A stretch of 64,000 bases of DNA from Desulfofalx alkaliphila DSM 12257 (GTDB taxonomy: Bacteria > Bacillota > Desulfotomaculia > Desulfotomaculales > Desulfohalotomaculaceae): positions 1-64,000 of the forward strand of contig NZ_JONT01000001.1 of NCBI RefSeq assembly GCF_000711975.1. The letters are read 5' to 3'. The notes under the pieces were generated by a model. That model was not told the origin of the DNA. It did not search any database and saw nothing but the letters and a program-made list of their open reading frames with translations. The position numbers and the translations under genes were made by a program. This document shows, piece by piece, positions 1 through 8,900 of this stretch. Position 1 is the stretch's first letter. Each line of letters opens with the position of its first letter.

Positions 1-1
1 A

Positions 2-262
2 TTTACTTCGAAGGAATTTGTTCGCTCATGCGAAGCCCTGTTCATCCAGCAAAGCATGAGCCGAACAGGCTGTCCCTATGACAATGCACCGATCGAGCGC
101 TACTTTAACACCTTGAAACATGAGCTGATCTATCTTTTCGAGTATAGAACTGAACGTGAATTGGATGCTGCAGTAGCGGAATTTGCCTACGCTTGGTATA
201 ACCGAGTACGGCCTCACACGTTCAATGGTGGTCTAACACCGGCTGCTGCCAGAGTGGCTTGA
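2..262 (+). mobile_element. IS3-family transposase, C-terminal fragment (cut by window edge)
   Basis: The frame is open from base 2 to the stop at 260-262 and reads as the C-terminal end of an rve-type (DDE) integrase domain. It contains the stretch SMSRTGCPYDNAPIERYF followed by LKHELIY and YNRVRPH, which is the usual end of IS3/IS150 OrfB proteins. The beginning lies outside the window. A TTGACCACGTCA stretch ending in CA near base 301 resembles an IS3-type right end, so the element probably stops there, about 40 bases after the stop codon. Whether the rest of the element is intact cannot be seen. Confidence 0.8.
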
Positions 263-1482
263 TACTATGTGCTGGTGTTACAATTTTGCTTGACCACGTC
301 AATGTAATTGCAGATACAATAGACCTGGTTGTTTGGGGGAGAACGGTTTCAGGTATATTGCAAATGAAAGATCCTGAGAATATAGTTGATAAAATTGATA
401 ATTTGACAACAATAGTATTAACGATAGATTCTACAATTAGCGATGTTAATAAACTGACAACTAAACACCCTGAAATAAAAGATATATTAAACTCCAAAAT
501 ATTTAACCCATTAACTGACCGACAAAAAAATGATATTTTCTTAATGAGTAAACAAAATGTTGTTTATGAATTAAACGAACGCAGTAAGCTTCTAAATTTA
601 TTAATCGATTATTTAAACAAAAAGCTTTTGCAAGTTAATATCCGCCAAATTAATAGCGATTATTTCCCTACAGTAGTTGCATATGCAGATATAGTGGATT
701 TTGACGGCATGCCTGTTGAGGTGAAAAAAGAAGATATATATATTCAAGATAACGGCAAAGCAGTAGACAAAGCTTCTGTCACTATAATACCTAGAAGAGA
801 AGAACGGGTTAGAACACCTGTAAATATTCACTTGGTCTTTGATATTAGCAGTAGCATGAAGGGGAGCCCAATGGTTGGGGCAAAGGAAGCAGGTATACAC
901 TTTTTAGATTTAATAAATGATGAAAAGGTGGCTGTTAGTGCTTTCAATAATAACTATCAATCACTGGTAAGCATGACAAATGACAAGGAGCTTTTAACAG
1001 AGGCAATAAATGGATTACAATCAAGTGGAGGCACAGCTCTTTATGATGCAATATTAACAGCCACAGAAAGCACAGCTGATGCCATCGGAAGAAAAGCTAT
1101 AATAGTGCTTTCGGACGGTGCAGACACCAATAGTTCTGCAAGTATAGAAGAAGCCATAACAGCGGCTAGAAATTCCGGTGTTACTATTTTTGCTATAGCC
1201 CTAGGAAGCTTTGATGCCCTGCCTTTAGAGACCTTAGCACTTGGAACCGGTGGTATGGTCTTATATACTCATGACCCTTCTGAGTTAAAAACGATCTATG
1301 AAAGGTTTAACAAGATGGTTCAAGGTGAGTATAAAATAACTTACAATGCTATAAGTGATGGGTTTAATGAAAGAGAACTGTTTTTACAAGTAAACTATGC
1401 AGGTATAATCGAAAAAGATAAGTCAAGATACACAGTTGCCCAAATCCCTACGAAAGAAGAGAGGGATATGAATAATGAATAA
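259..1482 (+). CDS. VWA-domain protein, probably 5'-truncated by the adjacent IS
   Basis: The C-terminal half is a von Willebrand factor A domain (about residues 188-370). A complete MIDAS is visible: DISSS at residue 195, GGTALYD near 258-264, and LSDGADT near 286-292. VWA domains with a MIDAS bind a divalent metal and mediate protein contacts. The N-terminal 150 residues look helical and are not recognised. The open frame begins at a TTG overlapping the transposase stop, and the first 15 or so codons lie in presumptive IS end sequence, so the native start is probably lost. The first in-frame ATG is at 364 but lacks a clear ribosome site. There is no clear signal peptide. The gene overlaps the next one by 8 bases and shares its AT-rich composition. 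Function unknown. Confidence 0.75.
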   Translation: MILCAGVTILLDHVNVIADTIDLVVWGRTVSGILQMKDPENIVDKIDNLTTIVLTIDSTISDVNKLTTKHPEIKDILNSKIFNPLTDRQKNDIFLMSKQNVVYELNERSKLLNLLIDYLNKKLLQVNIRQINSDYFPTVVAYADIVDFDGMPVEVKKEDIYIQDNGKAVDKASVTIIPRREERVRTPVNIHLVFDISSSMKGSPMVGAKEAGIHFLDLINDEKVAVSAFNNNYQSLVSMTNDKELLTEAINGLQSSGGTALYDAILTATESTADAIGRKAIIVLSDGADTNSSASIEEAITAARNSGVTIFAIALGSFDALPLETLALGTGGMVLYTHDPSELKTIYERFNKMVQGEYKITYNAISDGFNERELFLQVNYAGIIEKDKSRYTVAQIPTKEERDMNNE

Positions 1483-2413
1483 CAATGATTTCTTGAAAGA
1501 ACTTTTAGACAAAGAAAAATTAAATAAGGAGAATAGTGAAGAGCAGGAAAAGGAAAAAAAACCCACGGAGCAAAAGGTTAAGTCAGAAATTAACTTTAAA
1601 GGATTGGCTTTAAAGACTATAAGCCATGTGTTTGCTTGGATTAATCTTGAGGCATTAATACTGGGGGCAGGATTGGGAGTTCTAAACTATTTTTTTACGA
1701 TATCTCCCTTGTTTCTTTTGCCCTTTATCTTAACTTGCTGGGTGCTCATAAGAATTAATTCTGATAGAAAGTTCAAATGGCTTATAAGCAGCGCTTTTTA
1801 TAGTCTATTATTTTATATGGGGTGGGGAGCGGTAACCTTTATATTAAACATCAATCTTATTTCGGATGATTTTAAGAATTATACTTATATGCTGTCATAT
1901 TTGTATGAATCGCTGGTGGTTATTGGAAATATAATAGCCTGTTATTTCTTTTATTTATTAAGAAACAGAAATCTTGGAAGTATTAAATATAAAAGGGTGC
2001 TTGACTTTTTACAACCACAAAAACCTTTGTCAATGGTAGTTGTTGCTTTAGCGTTAGGTGTTTTACTGGGAGTGTTGTTAGGTAAGCTAATCCCCGGTTT
2101 AATTGCAATACCGATTTTAATTTCATTTGGAGCCATACTATTAAGCCCTATAGTAAAAACCTTTAAATATTGGGTGTTAGGGTTTATGGTTTACTCAATT
2201 GTTGTTACTGCTGCCGTGTATCTAGCTCATTTTAATGCCATTGGATTCATACGATACAGTTGGTATGATTTTATAATGGCACATAGAACAGTTTTCTATC
2301 AATTAGGACTGCAGTTTTTTGTATTAAGTTATCTAAAAATTTTTGCATTTAATGAAGAGCAGGATGTTGGTGTAGGTGAGATTCCTGAAGATTCAAAAAT
2401 AGCAGCGCACTAA
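1475..2413 (+). CDS. Multi-pass membrane protein of unknown function
   Basis: The first 45 residues are charged and rich in Lys and Glu (cytosolic, possibly coiled). Six or seven hydrophobic segments follow, roughly at residues 55-75, 80-97, 108-130, 145-165, 185-230 (probably two) and 235-255, with one more near the C-terminus. No catalytic or transport motif was recognised. The ATG at 1475 lies inside the end of the VWA gene with GAGGGAT upstream, so the two are translationally coupled and likely act together, perhaps as a membrane-tethered VWA complex. That partnership is inference. Low GC matches the VWA gene and differs from the genes that follow. Confidence 0.7.
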   Translation: MNNNDFLKELLDKEKLNKENSEEQEKEKKPTEQKVKSEINFKGLALKTISHVFAWINLEALILGAGLGVLNYFFTISPLFLLPFILTCWVLIRINSDRKFKWLISSAFYSLLFYMGWGAVTFILNINLISDDFKNYTYMLSYLYESLVVIGNIIACYFFYLLRNRNLGSIKYKRVLDFLQPQKPLSMVVVALALGVLLGVLLGKLIPGLIAIPILISFGAILLSPIVKTFKYWVLGFMVYSIVVTAAVYLAHFNAIGFIRYSWYDFIMAHRTVFYQLGLQFFVLSYLKIFAFNEEQDVGVGEIPEDSKIAAH

Positions 2414-2441
2414 GCGCATTAAAGGTATATAAAGATCAACA

Positions 2442-2472
2442 ATAAACCCCTTGAAATTTTCAAGGGGTTTAT
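2442..2472. terminator. Bidirectional terminator between convergent genes
   Basis: AAACCCCTTGAAA is followed directly by its inverted copy TTTCAAGGGGTTT, with A-runs and T-runs outside. It lies between the membrane protein gene (plus) and the metalloregulator gene (minus), so it can serve both. Confidence 0.8.
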
Positions 2473-2475
2473 TTA

Positions 2476-2949
2476 TTATACCGATCTTTCCCTAAACTGT
2501 TTAAACTGCTTAAGAATTTCGGGGTTTTGCTGTAAAAAACTAACAAAGGCATCGATAACCTGAAAGGTGTCCCAGTTAATGTAGTGCTCCATTTGCTCAA
2601 CATTTTTTTGCAGGTTCTTTACTATTCCCAGTAAGCTTAAAAACTTTTTTAAAGTATTATGCCTTTGTAAAAAGTAATTACCCAGGGCTTTTCCTTCTTC
2701 GGTCAAGTGAATCATGCCGTACCTTTCATAATTTAGCAGCGACCTGTCGTGCAGCCTTTGCATCATTTTTGTTACTGATGGGGGCTGTACATTTAGTTTT
2801 TCAGCCAAATCATTGACCCTTGTATATCCCGTTCCTTGACTTAAACGATAAATCATTTCTATATAGTCTTCCATGCTGGGAGTAAGGGCATCTTCACCGG
2901 CGGCAATTTCATAACCGCGAGCGGTATAAAACTCTTCACTGTTACCCAT
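2476..2949 (-). CDS. DtxR/MntR-family metal-dependent transcriptional repressor
   Basis: The protein of 157 residues has an N-terminal winged helix (SMEDYIEMIYRLSQ, then VNDLAEKLNVQPPSVTKMMQRL as recognition region) and a helical dimerisation and metal-binding domain with H, E and H residues (ENVEQMEHYI region). That is the layout of short MntR-type DtxR proteins lacking an SH3 domain. The start was placed at the ATG at 2949 because GGGGGAGGACT lies just before it. A longer frame to 3057 has no ribosome site. The family senses Mn2+, Fe2+ or similar ions and represses import genes. The gene is divergent from a metal ABC importer, its most likely target and a clue that Mn is the signal. Confidence 0.85.
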   Translation of the reverse strand: MGNSEEFYTARGYEIAAGEDALTPSMEDYIEMIYRLSQGTGYTRVNDLAEKLNVQPPSVTKMMQRLHDRSLLNYERYGMIHLTEEGKALGNYFLQRHNTLKKFLSLLGIVKNLQKNVEQMEHYINWDTFQVIDAFVSFLQQNPEILKQFKQFRERSV

Positions 2950-3092
2950 AGTCCTCCCCCCATAGTACTTAAATAATACCTGATAACTATAGATATGCAA
3001 GAAAAATTTAACCATGACTAATTTTTGAGATAAGACAAACACCAAATGTTGTTTCAAAAAATATAATACAGCGGTTGCAGTTTTAGACGAAG

Positions 3093-3105
3093 TTAACTTA
3101 GTTAA
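3093..3105. promoter_or_regulatory. Candidate metalloregulator operator (palindrome TTAACTTAGTTAA)
   Basis: A perfect 6-bp inverted repeat with a one-base centre lies in the divergent region between the DtxR/MntR-type regulator and the ABC importer, about 35 bases before the importer start. A TATAAT at 3062-3067 lies just upstream. Position suggests an operator. The sequence is not the classical MntR box, so assignment is inference. Confidence 0.4.
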
Positions 3106-3140
3106 TCGCTGCTAGCAGCATGTTAGGGGGTATTTATATT

Positions 3141-3881
3141 GTGTGTGCAGATGTCATTGTAGAGGTAAGTAATTTATCTGTTTCCTACGAAGGTAACAGG
3201 GTTTTTAAAAACATTTCCCTATCTGTAAAGGCAAAGCAGTTGGTGGGAATTATAGGGCCCAACGGCGGGGGAAAATCAACGCTGATGAAAGCAATTATGG
3301 GCCTTGTAAATGTGGATACCGGCAAGGTAAGGGTGATGAATCAAAATGTAAATAAAATCCGCAAAAAAATTGCCTACGTGCCCCAAAGAAGTGACATTGA
3401 TATGAATTTTCCGGTCTTGGTGGAAGATGTGGTGCTGATGGGTCGCTACCCCCATATTAAATGGTGGGGACTGCCTACAAAAAAGGACCGGCAGATTGTA
3501 GAAGAGTGTTTGCAACAAGTGGGGATGTGGGATCACCGCAAAAGACAAATTGGCCAACTGTCAGGGGGGCAGCAGCAGCGGGTTTTTCTGGCCCGGGCCC
3601 TGGCCCAGCAAGCAGAGTTGTTTTTTTTGGATGAGCCCTTTACCGGCATTGACATTGCTTCGGAAAAGGTGATCATGGAGCTGCTAAAAGAATTAAGGGA
3701 TGCAGGCAAAACGCTCTTTGTTGTTCACCACGATTTAAGTAAGGCAGAGTCTTATTTTGACACCATCATTCTGTTAAAGAAAAAGTTAATAGCCTATGGT
3801 AAAAGGGAAGAGGTCTTTCGGACAGATTGCCTGCGGGAAGCCTATGGTGGGGCCGATGGCCTAATGGTGGTGAATGCCTGA
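3141..3881 (+). CDS. Mn/Zn-type ABC transporter, ATP-binding protein
   Basis: This is the nucleotide-binding subunit of a cluster-9 metal importer. Walker A is GPNGGGKST, followed by a Q-loop near YVPQRS, the signature LSGGQQQR, Walker B LFFLDEP and the switch histidine in VVHHD. Length (about 246 residues) is normal for the family. GTG at 3141 is preferred as start because TAGGGGG lies 11 bases before it; the ATG at 3120 lies upstream of that ribosome site. The stop overlaps the permease start in TGATG. With the permease and lipoprotein that follow it forms a complete importer. It probably responds to the divergent metalloregulator. Confidence 0.9.
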   Translation: MCADVIVEVSNLSVSYEGNRVFKNISLSVKAKQLVGIIGPNGGGKSTLMKAIMGLVNVDTGKVRVMNQNVNKIRKKIAYVPQRSDIDMNFPVLVEDVVLMGRYPHIKWWGLPTKKDRQIVEECLQQVGMWDHRKRQIGQLSGGQQQRVFLARALAQQAELFFLDEPFTGIDIASEKVIMELLKELRDAGKTLFVVHHDLSKAESYFDTIILLKKKLIAYGKREEVFRTDCLREAYGGADGLMVVNA

Positions 3882-4741
3882 TGGCTAATCTGGCCTTCTT
3901 TCTTGATTCCCTGTCCAGGTATCAATACCTGCAAAATGCCATGATTGCCGGTGTTTTAGTGGGCATTATCTGCGGTGCCATTGGCTGCTTTATTATTTTA
4001 AGGGGTATGGCCCTGATGGGCGATGCCATCTCCCATGCGGTGCTGCCGGGGGTAGCCCTTGCCTACATGTTTGGCTTTAGTTTTTTTATTGGAGCGGTTG
4101 TCACCGGGGTAGTCACAGCCTTGGGCATTGGCTATGTAACACAGCACAGCAGAATAAAAGATGACTCGGCCATTGGCATTATGTTTACCGCAGCCTTTGC
4201 ACTGGGTGTGGTATTAATTAGTATGCGTCGGGGTACCGGGGTAGATTTATGGCACATTTTATTTGGCAATGTACTGGCGGTATCCCGGGCGGATTTGTGG
4301 ATGACGCTGGCAATTGGTGTGGTGGTACTTGCCTGCCTAATACTTTTTTACAAGCAGCTGGTGCTCAGCACCTTTGACCCGGTGATGGCCCAGGCGGTGG
4401 GCCTGCCCATCAAATTAATTCACTACTTACTGATGGTGCTGCTGTCCTTGGTTACCGTTGCTTCACTGAAAACAGTGGGCATTGTACTGGTGGTGGCAAT
4501 GCTTATTACACCGGGGGCCACCGCTTACTTACTAACTGATCGATTGCCGATAATGATCGGCCTGTCCTCTGTTTTTGGGGTCTTTTCAGCTGTGGTGGGA
4601 GTATATTTTTCCTATCTATATGATGTATCAACCGGGGCATCCATTGTTCTGGTGGCCTCAACGCTTTTTGCCCTGTCTTTCTTCTTATCACCAAAGCAGG
4701 GCTACATCTTTGGCAGACTGCGGGCGCGGGCAGTCCACTGA
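3881..4741 (+). CDS. Mn/Zn-type ABC transporter, permease
   Basis: The polytopic membrane protein has about eight or nine hydrophobic segments and the family's typical stretches: GAIGCFIILRGMALMGDAISHAVLPG near the N-terminus and KTVGIVLVVAMLITPGATAYL in the second half. This is the ABC-3 (ZnuB/MntB-like) fold. Two copies would form the channel with the ATPase encoded just upstream. The ATG at 3881 overlaps the ATPase stop, which marks translational coupling; an earlier start at 3827 would run into the ATPase gene and add an unlikely N-terminus. Length is about 286 residues, usual for the family. Confidence 0.9.
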   Translation: MANLAFFLDSLSRYQYLQNAMIAGVLVGIICGAIGCFIILRGMALMGDAISHAVLPGVALAYMFGFSFFIGAVVTGVVTALGIGYVTQHSRIKDDSAIGIMFTAAFALGVVLISMRRGTGVDLWHILFGNVLAVSRADLWMTLAIGVVVLACLILFYKQLVLSTFDPVMAQAVGLPIKLIHYLLMVLLSLVTVASLKTVGIVLVVAMLITPGATAYLLTDRLPIMIGLSSVFGVFSAVVGVYFSYLYDVSTGASIVLVASTLFALSFFLSPKQGYIFGRLRARAVH

Positions 4742-4756
4742 CTGAGGAGGAGGAAA

Positions 4757-5665
4757 ATGAAAAAAATACTTTTACCGGTATTAGCCCTAATCCTGATAAC
4801 GGTTTTATCCTTAGCAGGCTGCGGGGGGGCAGACACACCCCGGCAGCAGGCTGAGGATGAGGGTTTAAAGATTGTAACCAGCCTATCTATACTGGCGGAT
4901 CTTACCGAAAACATAGTGGGGTGGCGGGGTGATGTACATTATATAGTTCCCATCGGTGAAAATCCCGAGGATTACGAATTGCTGCCCAGTGAATTTCAGC
5001 GAGCCACCGATGCCGATGTGATCTTTATTAACGGACTTAACTTGGAGGCAATGATTGAGCGAGTGCTGAAAAGCGCCACTGAAACAAAAATAGTGCATTT
5101 AACAGAGGGCATTACCCCTATCCCGCTGGTGGGTGAAGAAGCGGCAGACCCACACGCCTGGCTTGATGCCCAACTGGCTGTCACCTATGTGGATAATATC
5201 CTGGACACCCTTGTGGAATTGGATCCGGCCGGCGAAGAATATTACCGGGCAAATGCAGCGGCCTATAAAGAGCAGTTATTGGAATTGGATGCCTGGATTA
5301 AGGAGCAGGTCGAACAGGTGCCTGAAGAAAACCGGGTGATAGTGGTCAGTGAGAATGCCTTAAAGTATTACGGCCGGGCCTATGGCTTTCAAACCGAAGG
5401 CATTTGGGAGCTAAATGCCCATGAAGAAGGTACACCTCAACAAATTTCCAGAATTGTTGACTTGGTGAAAAACAGAGGAATACCGGCCTTGTTTGCCGAG
5501 ACAACGCTGGATAAAAGATATATAAAAATGATAAGCAAGGAGACCGGGGTACCAATCGCAGGGGAGGTTTACACCGATGCCTTGGGTAAGCCGGGCAGTG
5601 GTGCAGAAACGTACATTGGCATGATGAGGCACAACACCCAGGTGTTTATAGAGGGGTTAAGATAA
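4757..5665 (+). CDS. Mn/Zn-type ABC transporter, metal-binding lipoprotein (PsaA/TroA fold)
   Basis: The N-terminus is a lipoprotein signal with lipobox LAGC. The mature part is a cluster A-I metal-binding protein with a long backbone helix. Family metal ligands can be traced: H133 in DPHAWLD, the acidic residues in NAHEEGTPQQ (after H222) and D274 in YTDALG. The first ligand, normally His in a DPHEYEP-type motif, is replaced: here the motif is NPEDYELLP with Glu at residue 71. This may alter metal preference. The HEEGTP motif resembles Mn-binding PsaA-type members more than Zn-specific ZnuA with its His-rich loop, which is absent. Start ATG follows GAGGAGG. It is the last gene of the importer operon. 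Confidence 0.88.
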   Translation: MKKILLPVLALILITVLSLAGCGGADTPRQQAEDEGLKIVTSLSILADLTENIVGWRGDVHYIVPIGENPEDYELLPSEFQRATDADVIFINGLNLEAMIERVLKSATETKIVHLTEGITPIPLVGEEAADPHAWLDAQLAVTYVDNILDTLVELDPAGEEYYRANAAAYKEQLLELDAWIKEQVEQVPEENRVIVVSENALKYYGRAYGFQTEGIWELNAHEEGTPQQISRIVDLVKNRGIPALFAETTLDKRYIKMISKETGVPIAGEVYTDALGKPGSGAETYIGMMRHNTQVFIEGLR

Positions 5666-5679
5666 ATAGCTTTAAGTTT

Positions 5680-5702
5680 AAGGGGCCAAGGCCCCCTTTT
5701 TT
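5680..5702 (+). terminator. Terminator of the metal importer operon
   Basis: GGGGCC and GGCCCC form a GC-rich hairpin just after the lipoprotein gene, followed by a run of T. Confidence 0.75.
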
Positions 5703-5821
5703 ATTTTTGCAAAAACCTATTAAATTTTTAGCAAAAATGTTAATAATAACGCAATTAATAATAATCAAACAAAATAGCCAAAAAACATAAATAATATTAC
5801 CATAAAGCTTCAAAATGAGGT

Positions 5822-5851
5822 TTGAAAGTTTGCTATATACGGTGTTAGAAT
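5822..5851 (+). promoter_or_regulatory. Candidate promoter of the first HdrA-like gene
   Basis: TTGAAA (5822-5827) and TAGAAT (5846-5851) are separated by 18 bases and lie about 95 bases before the start codon. A GTAACA-AG-TGTTAC palindrome at 5913-5926 lies in the leader. Sequence match only. Confidence 0.35.
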
Positions 5852-5946
5852 ATTTTAAAAATAGCCTAATAAAAGCGAGGGGGGTATTTTTTTCTCGGGG
5901 TTTGTGCATTTAGTAACAAGTGTTACCTTGAAGGGGGTAGTTAAGA

Positions 5947-8900
5947 ATGAGTGATAAGATCACCGGTGCTGTAATGGTTGTAGGCGGCGGAATATCAGGT
6001 ATGCAATCATCGCTGGATTTAGCTGAAGCCGGCTATCGGGTCTACCTGGTAGAGAAAAAGGCCGCCATTGGTGGCACCATGGCTCGTTTAGATAAAACTT
6101 TTCCCACCAACGACTGTGCCATGTGTATTATGTCGCCTAAATTGGTAGATACCGGTAGGCATAAGGATATTGACATTATTCCCGGCACAGAGGTAATTGA
6201 TGTGACCGGTGAACCGGGAAAATTTAAGGTTAAACTCCATAAAAAGGCACGTTATGTTGATTTGGCTAAATGTACCGGCTGTGGTGAATGTGCAACCGTA
6301 TGTCCTGTTAGCTTAAAGGATCACTTTAACGGTGAGCTGGCTGACCGCAAGGCCATTTATAAACTTTATGCCCAGGCAACTCCAAACGCCTTCGCGGTGG
6401 AAAAGAATGGAGTTGCCCCTTGTCAAGGAGCCTGCCCGGCGGGTATTAACGTTCAAGGTTATGTGCAGTTAATTAAATCCGGTAAATTCATTGACGCCTG
6501 GAAGATGATTTACCGGGACAACCCGCTGCCCGCCATATGCGGACGCGTGTGTGCCCACCCCTGTGAATCAGCCTGTAACCGCAAAGAAATTGATCAACCG
6601 GTACAAATACAAAAATTAAAAAGGCTGGCGGCCGATGTGGCCTATGAAAATATAGAATCACTGCCGCTGCCGGAAAAAGAAGGCCGGCGGGAAGAAAAGG
6701 TAGCGGTGATTGGTTCCGGGCCGGCCGGCTTAACTGCTGCCCACTATCTGGCCCTAAAGGGTTATCAAGTAACCATATTTGAGGCACTGCCTGTTAGCGG
6801 CGGTATGATGCGGGTTGGTATTCCGGAGTACCGCCTGCCCAAAAAGTGGGTTGATTTAGAGATTGATTTAATTAAAAAACTTGGGGTAGAAATCAAGTTG
6901 AACACTGCCTTAGGTAAAGATATTACAATCAAGGGTTTAATGGATGAAGGATATAAATCGGTCTTCTTAGCGGTGGGTGCCCATAAGGGTTTAAGTTTAC
7001 GGGTGCCCGGCGAAGATCTAAAGGGCGTGGTCAGTGCAGTGCAAATGTTGAAGCAGGTGGGCCTGGGTGAAAAGGTAAAGCTGGGCAAAAAGACCTTGGT
7101 TATCGGTGGCGGTAACGTGGCCATGGATGCGGCCCGGGTATCCCGCCGCTTGGGCAGTGAAGTGCACCTGCTATGTTTAGAATCGGAGGGTAGCTTACCC
7201 GCCTCTAAAGAAGAAATTGAAGAGGCCATGGAAGAGGGAGTGGTTTTCCACTATCAAACCGGTGTGCAAGAAATTATTGGCAAGGACGGCAGGGTAACCG
7301 GATTAAAGGCGGTTAACGTCACTTCATTATTTGATGAAGAAGGGCGTTTTGCCCCCCAATACGGAGACCAGTTAACCAGTTACCAAGATGTGGACAGTGT
7401 GGTGGTGGCCATTGGTCAAACCCCGGACCTATCCTTTGTGGGTGATCTGCCGCTGGTTAACGAAAGGGGTAACAGGCTGCAGGCCGATGCTGAAACCTTG
7501 GCAACCAATGTACCGGGAGTATTTGCCGGGGGGGACGCACAAAGTGGGCCCCGCTTATTGATTGATGCCATTGGTGCCGGTAAGCGGGCAGCTGAAAGTA
7601 TTCATCGCTATATCCAGGGAGAGGATTTAAAGGCCAACCGCCGGTTCAGTATCCCCGAAGAGGATCTTGCGCCCCTAAGACAAGAGCTCGGAGAAGTGAC
7701 CACACAAAAGGCGGTGGCCATGAATTATGCTCCTGCTGAAACCCGGATGAAAAACTTTGATGAGGTGGCGCTGGGTTACACTAAGGAACAGGCCCAACAG
7801 GAAGCAGAACGCTGTCTTAATTGCGCAGTGTGTTCTGAATGTTTACAATGCGTGGATGCTTGTGTGGCCAAGGCCATTGACCATACCATGGAGGATGAAC
7901 AGTTAGAAGTGGATGTGGGGGCATTGATATTAAGCCCCGGCTTTGAGGTTTACGATGCCAAAAACCTGTCTTATTATGGTTTTGGCCGTTTCGCAAACGT
8001 CTTGACCAGTATGCAGTTTGAGCGGGTGCTGTCTGCCTCCGGTCCTTATTCGGGCCATATGGTAAGGCCCTCTGATCATAAGGAGCCGAAAAAGATTGCC
8101 TGGATTCAATGTGTGGGCTCCCGTAATACCAGAGAAAACAAAGGATACTGCTCTTCGGTATGCTGTATGTACGCCATCAAGCAGTGTGTAATTGCCAAAG
8201 AACACAGCCGGCAGCCCTTGGATACCACAATATTCTTTATGGATATGCGGACCCACGGCAAGGATTTTGAGCACTACTATCGGCGGGCGCAAAAAGAACA
8301 TGGGGTAAATTTTGTCCGTTCCCGCATCTACGAAGTAAAAGAAGCTGATGACGGCAGTGAAGATTTAATTATCCGCTACTCCCACGAAGACGGGACCATC
8401 GCCACCGAACGTTACGATATGGTGATATTGTCGGTGGGATTAAGCCCCAACAGCGATGCCGCCAAACTGGCCCAAGCAGCGGGCATAGAGTTAAATGAAT
8501 ATGGTTTCTGCCTATCCGATGAATTTAATCCCGGCTGCACCTCCCGTCCGGGCATTTATGTGAGCGGTGCCTTTTGTGAGCCCAAAGACATTCCCGAAAC
8601 GGCGGTGGATGCCAGCTCTGCGGCAGCCTATGCCTCCCGTACCCTGGCCCCTGCTAGGGGTTCAATGATTCGTGCCAAGGAATACCCACCGGAGCGGGAT
8701 GTATCCAATGAAAAGCCCCGGGTGGGGGTATTTGTATGCAATTGCGGCATTAACATCGGTGGTGTGGTAGATGTGCCCCGGGTGGTGGAATTTGCCAAGA
8801 CCTTGGATAAGGTGGTTTATTCCCAGGAGTTTTTATTTACTTGCTCCCAGGATAACATTATCAAGATCAAAGAAGCCATTATAGAGCACAAATTAAACAG

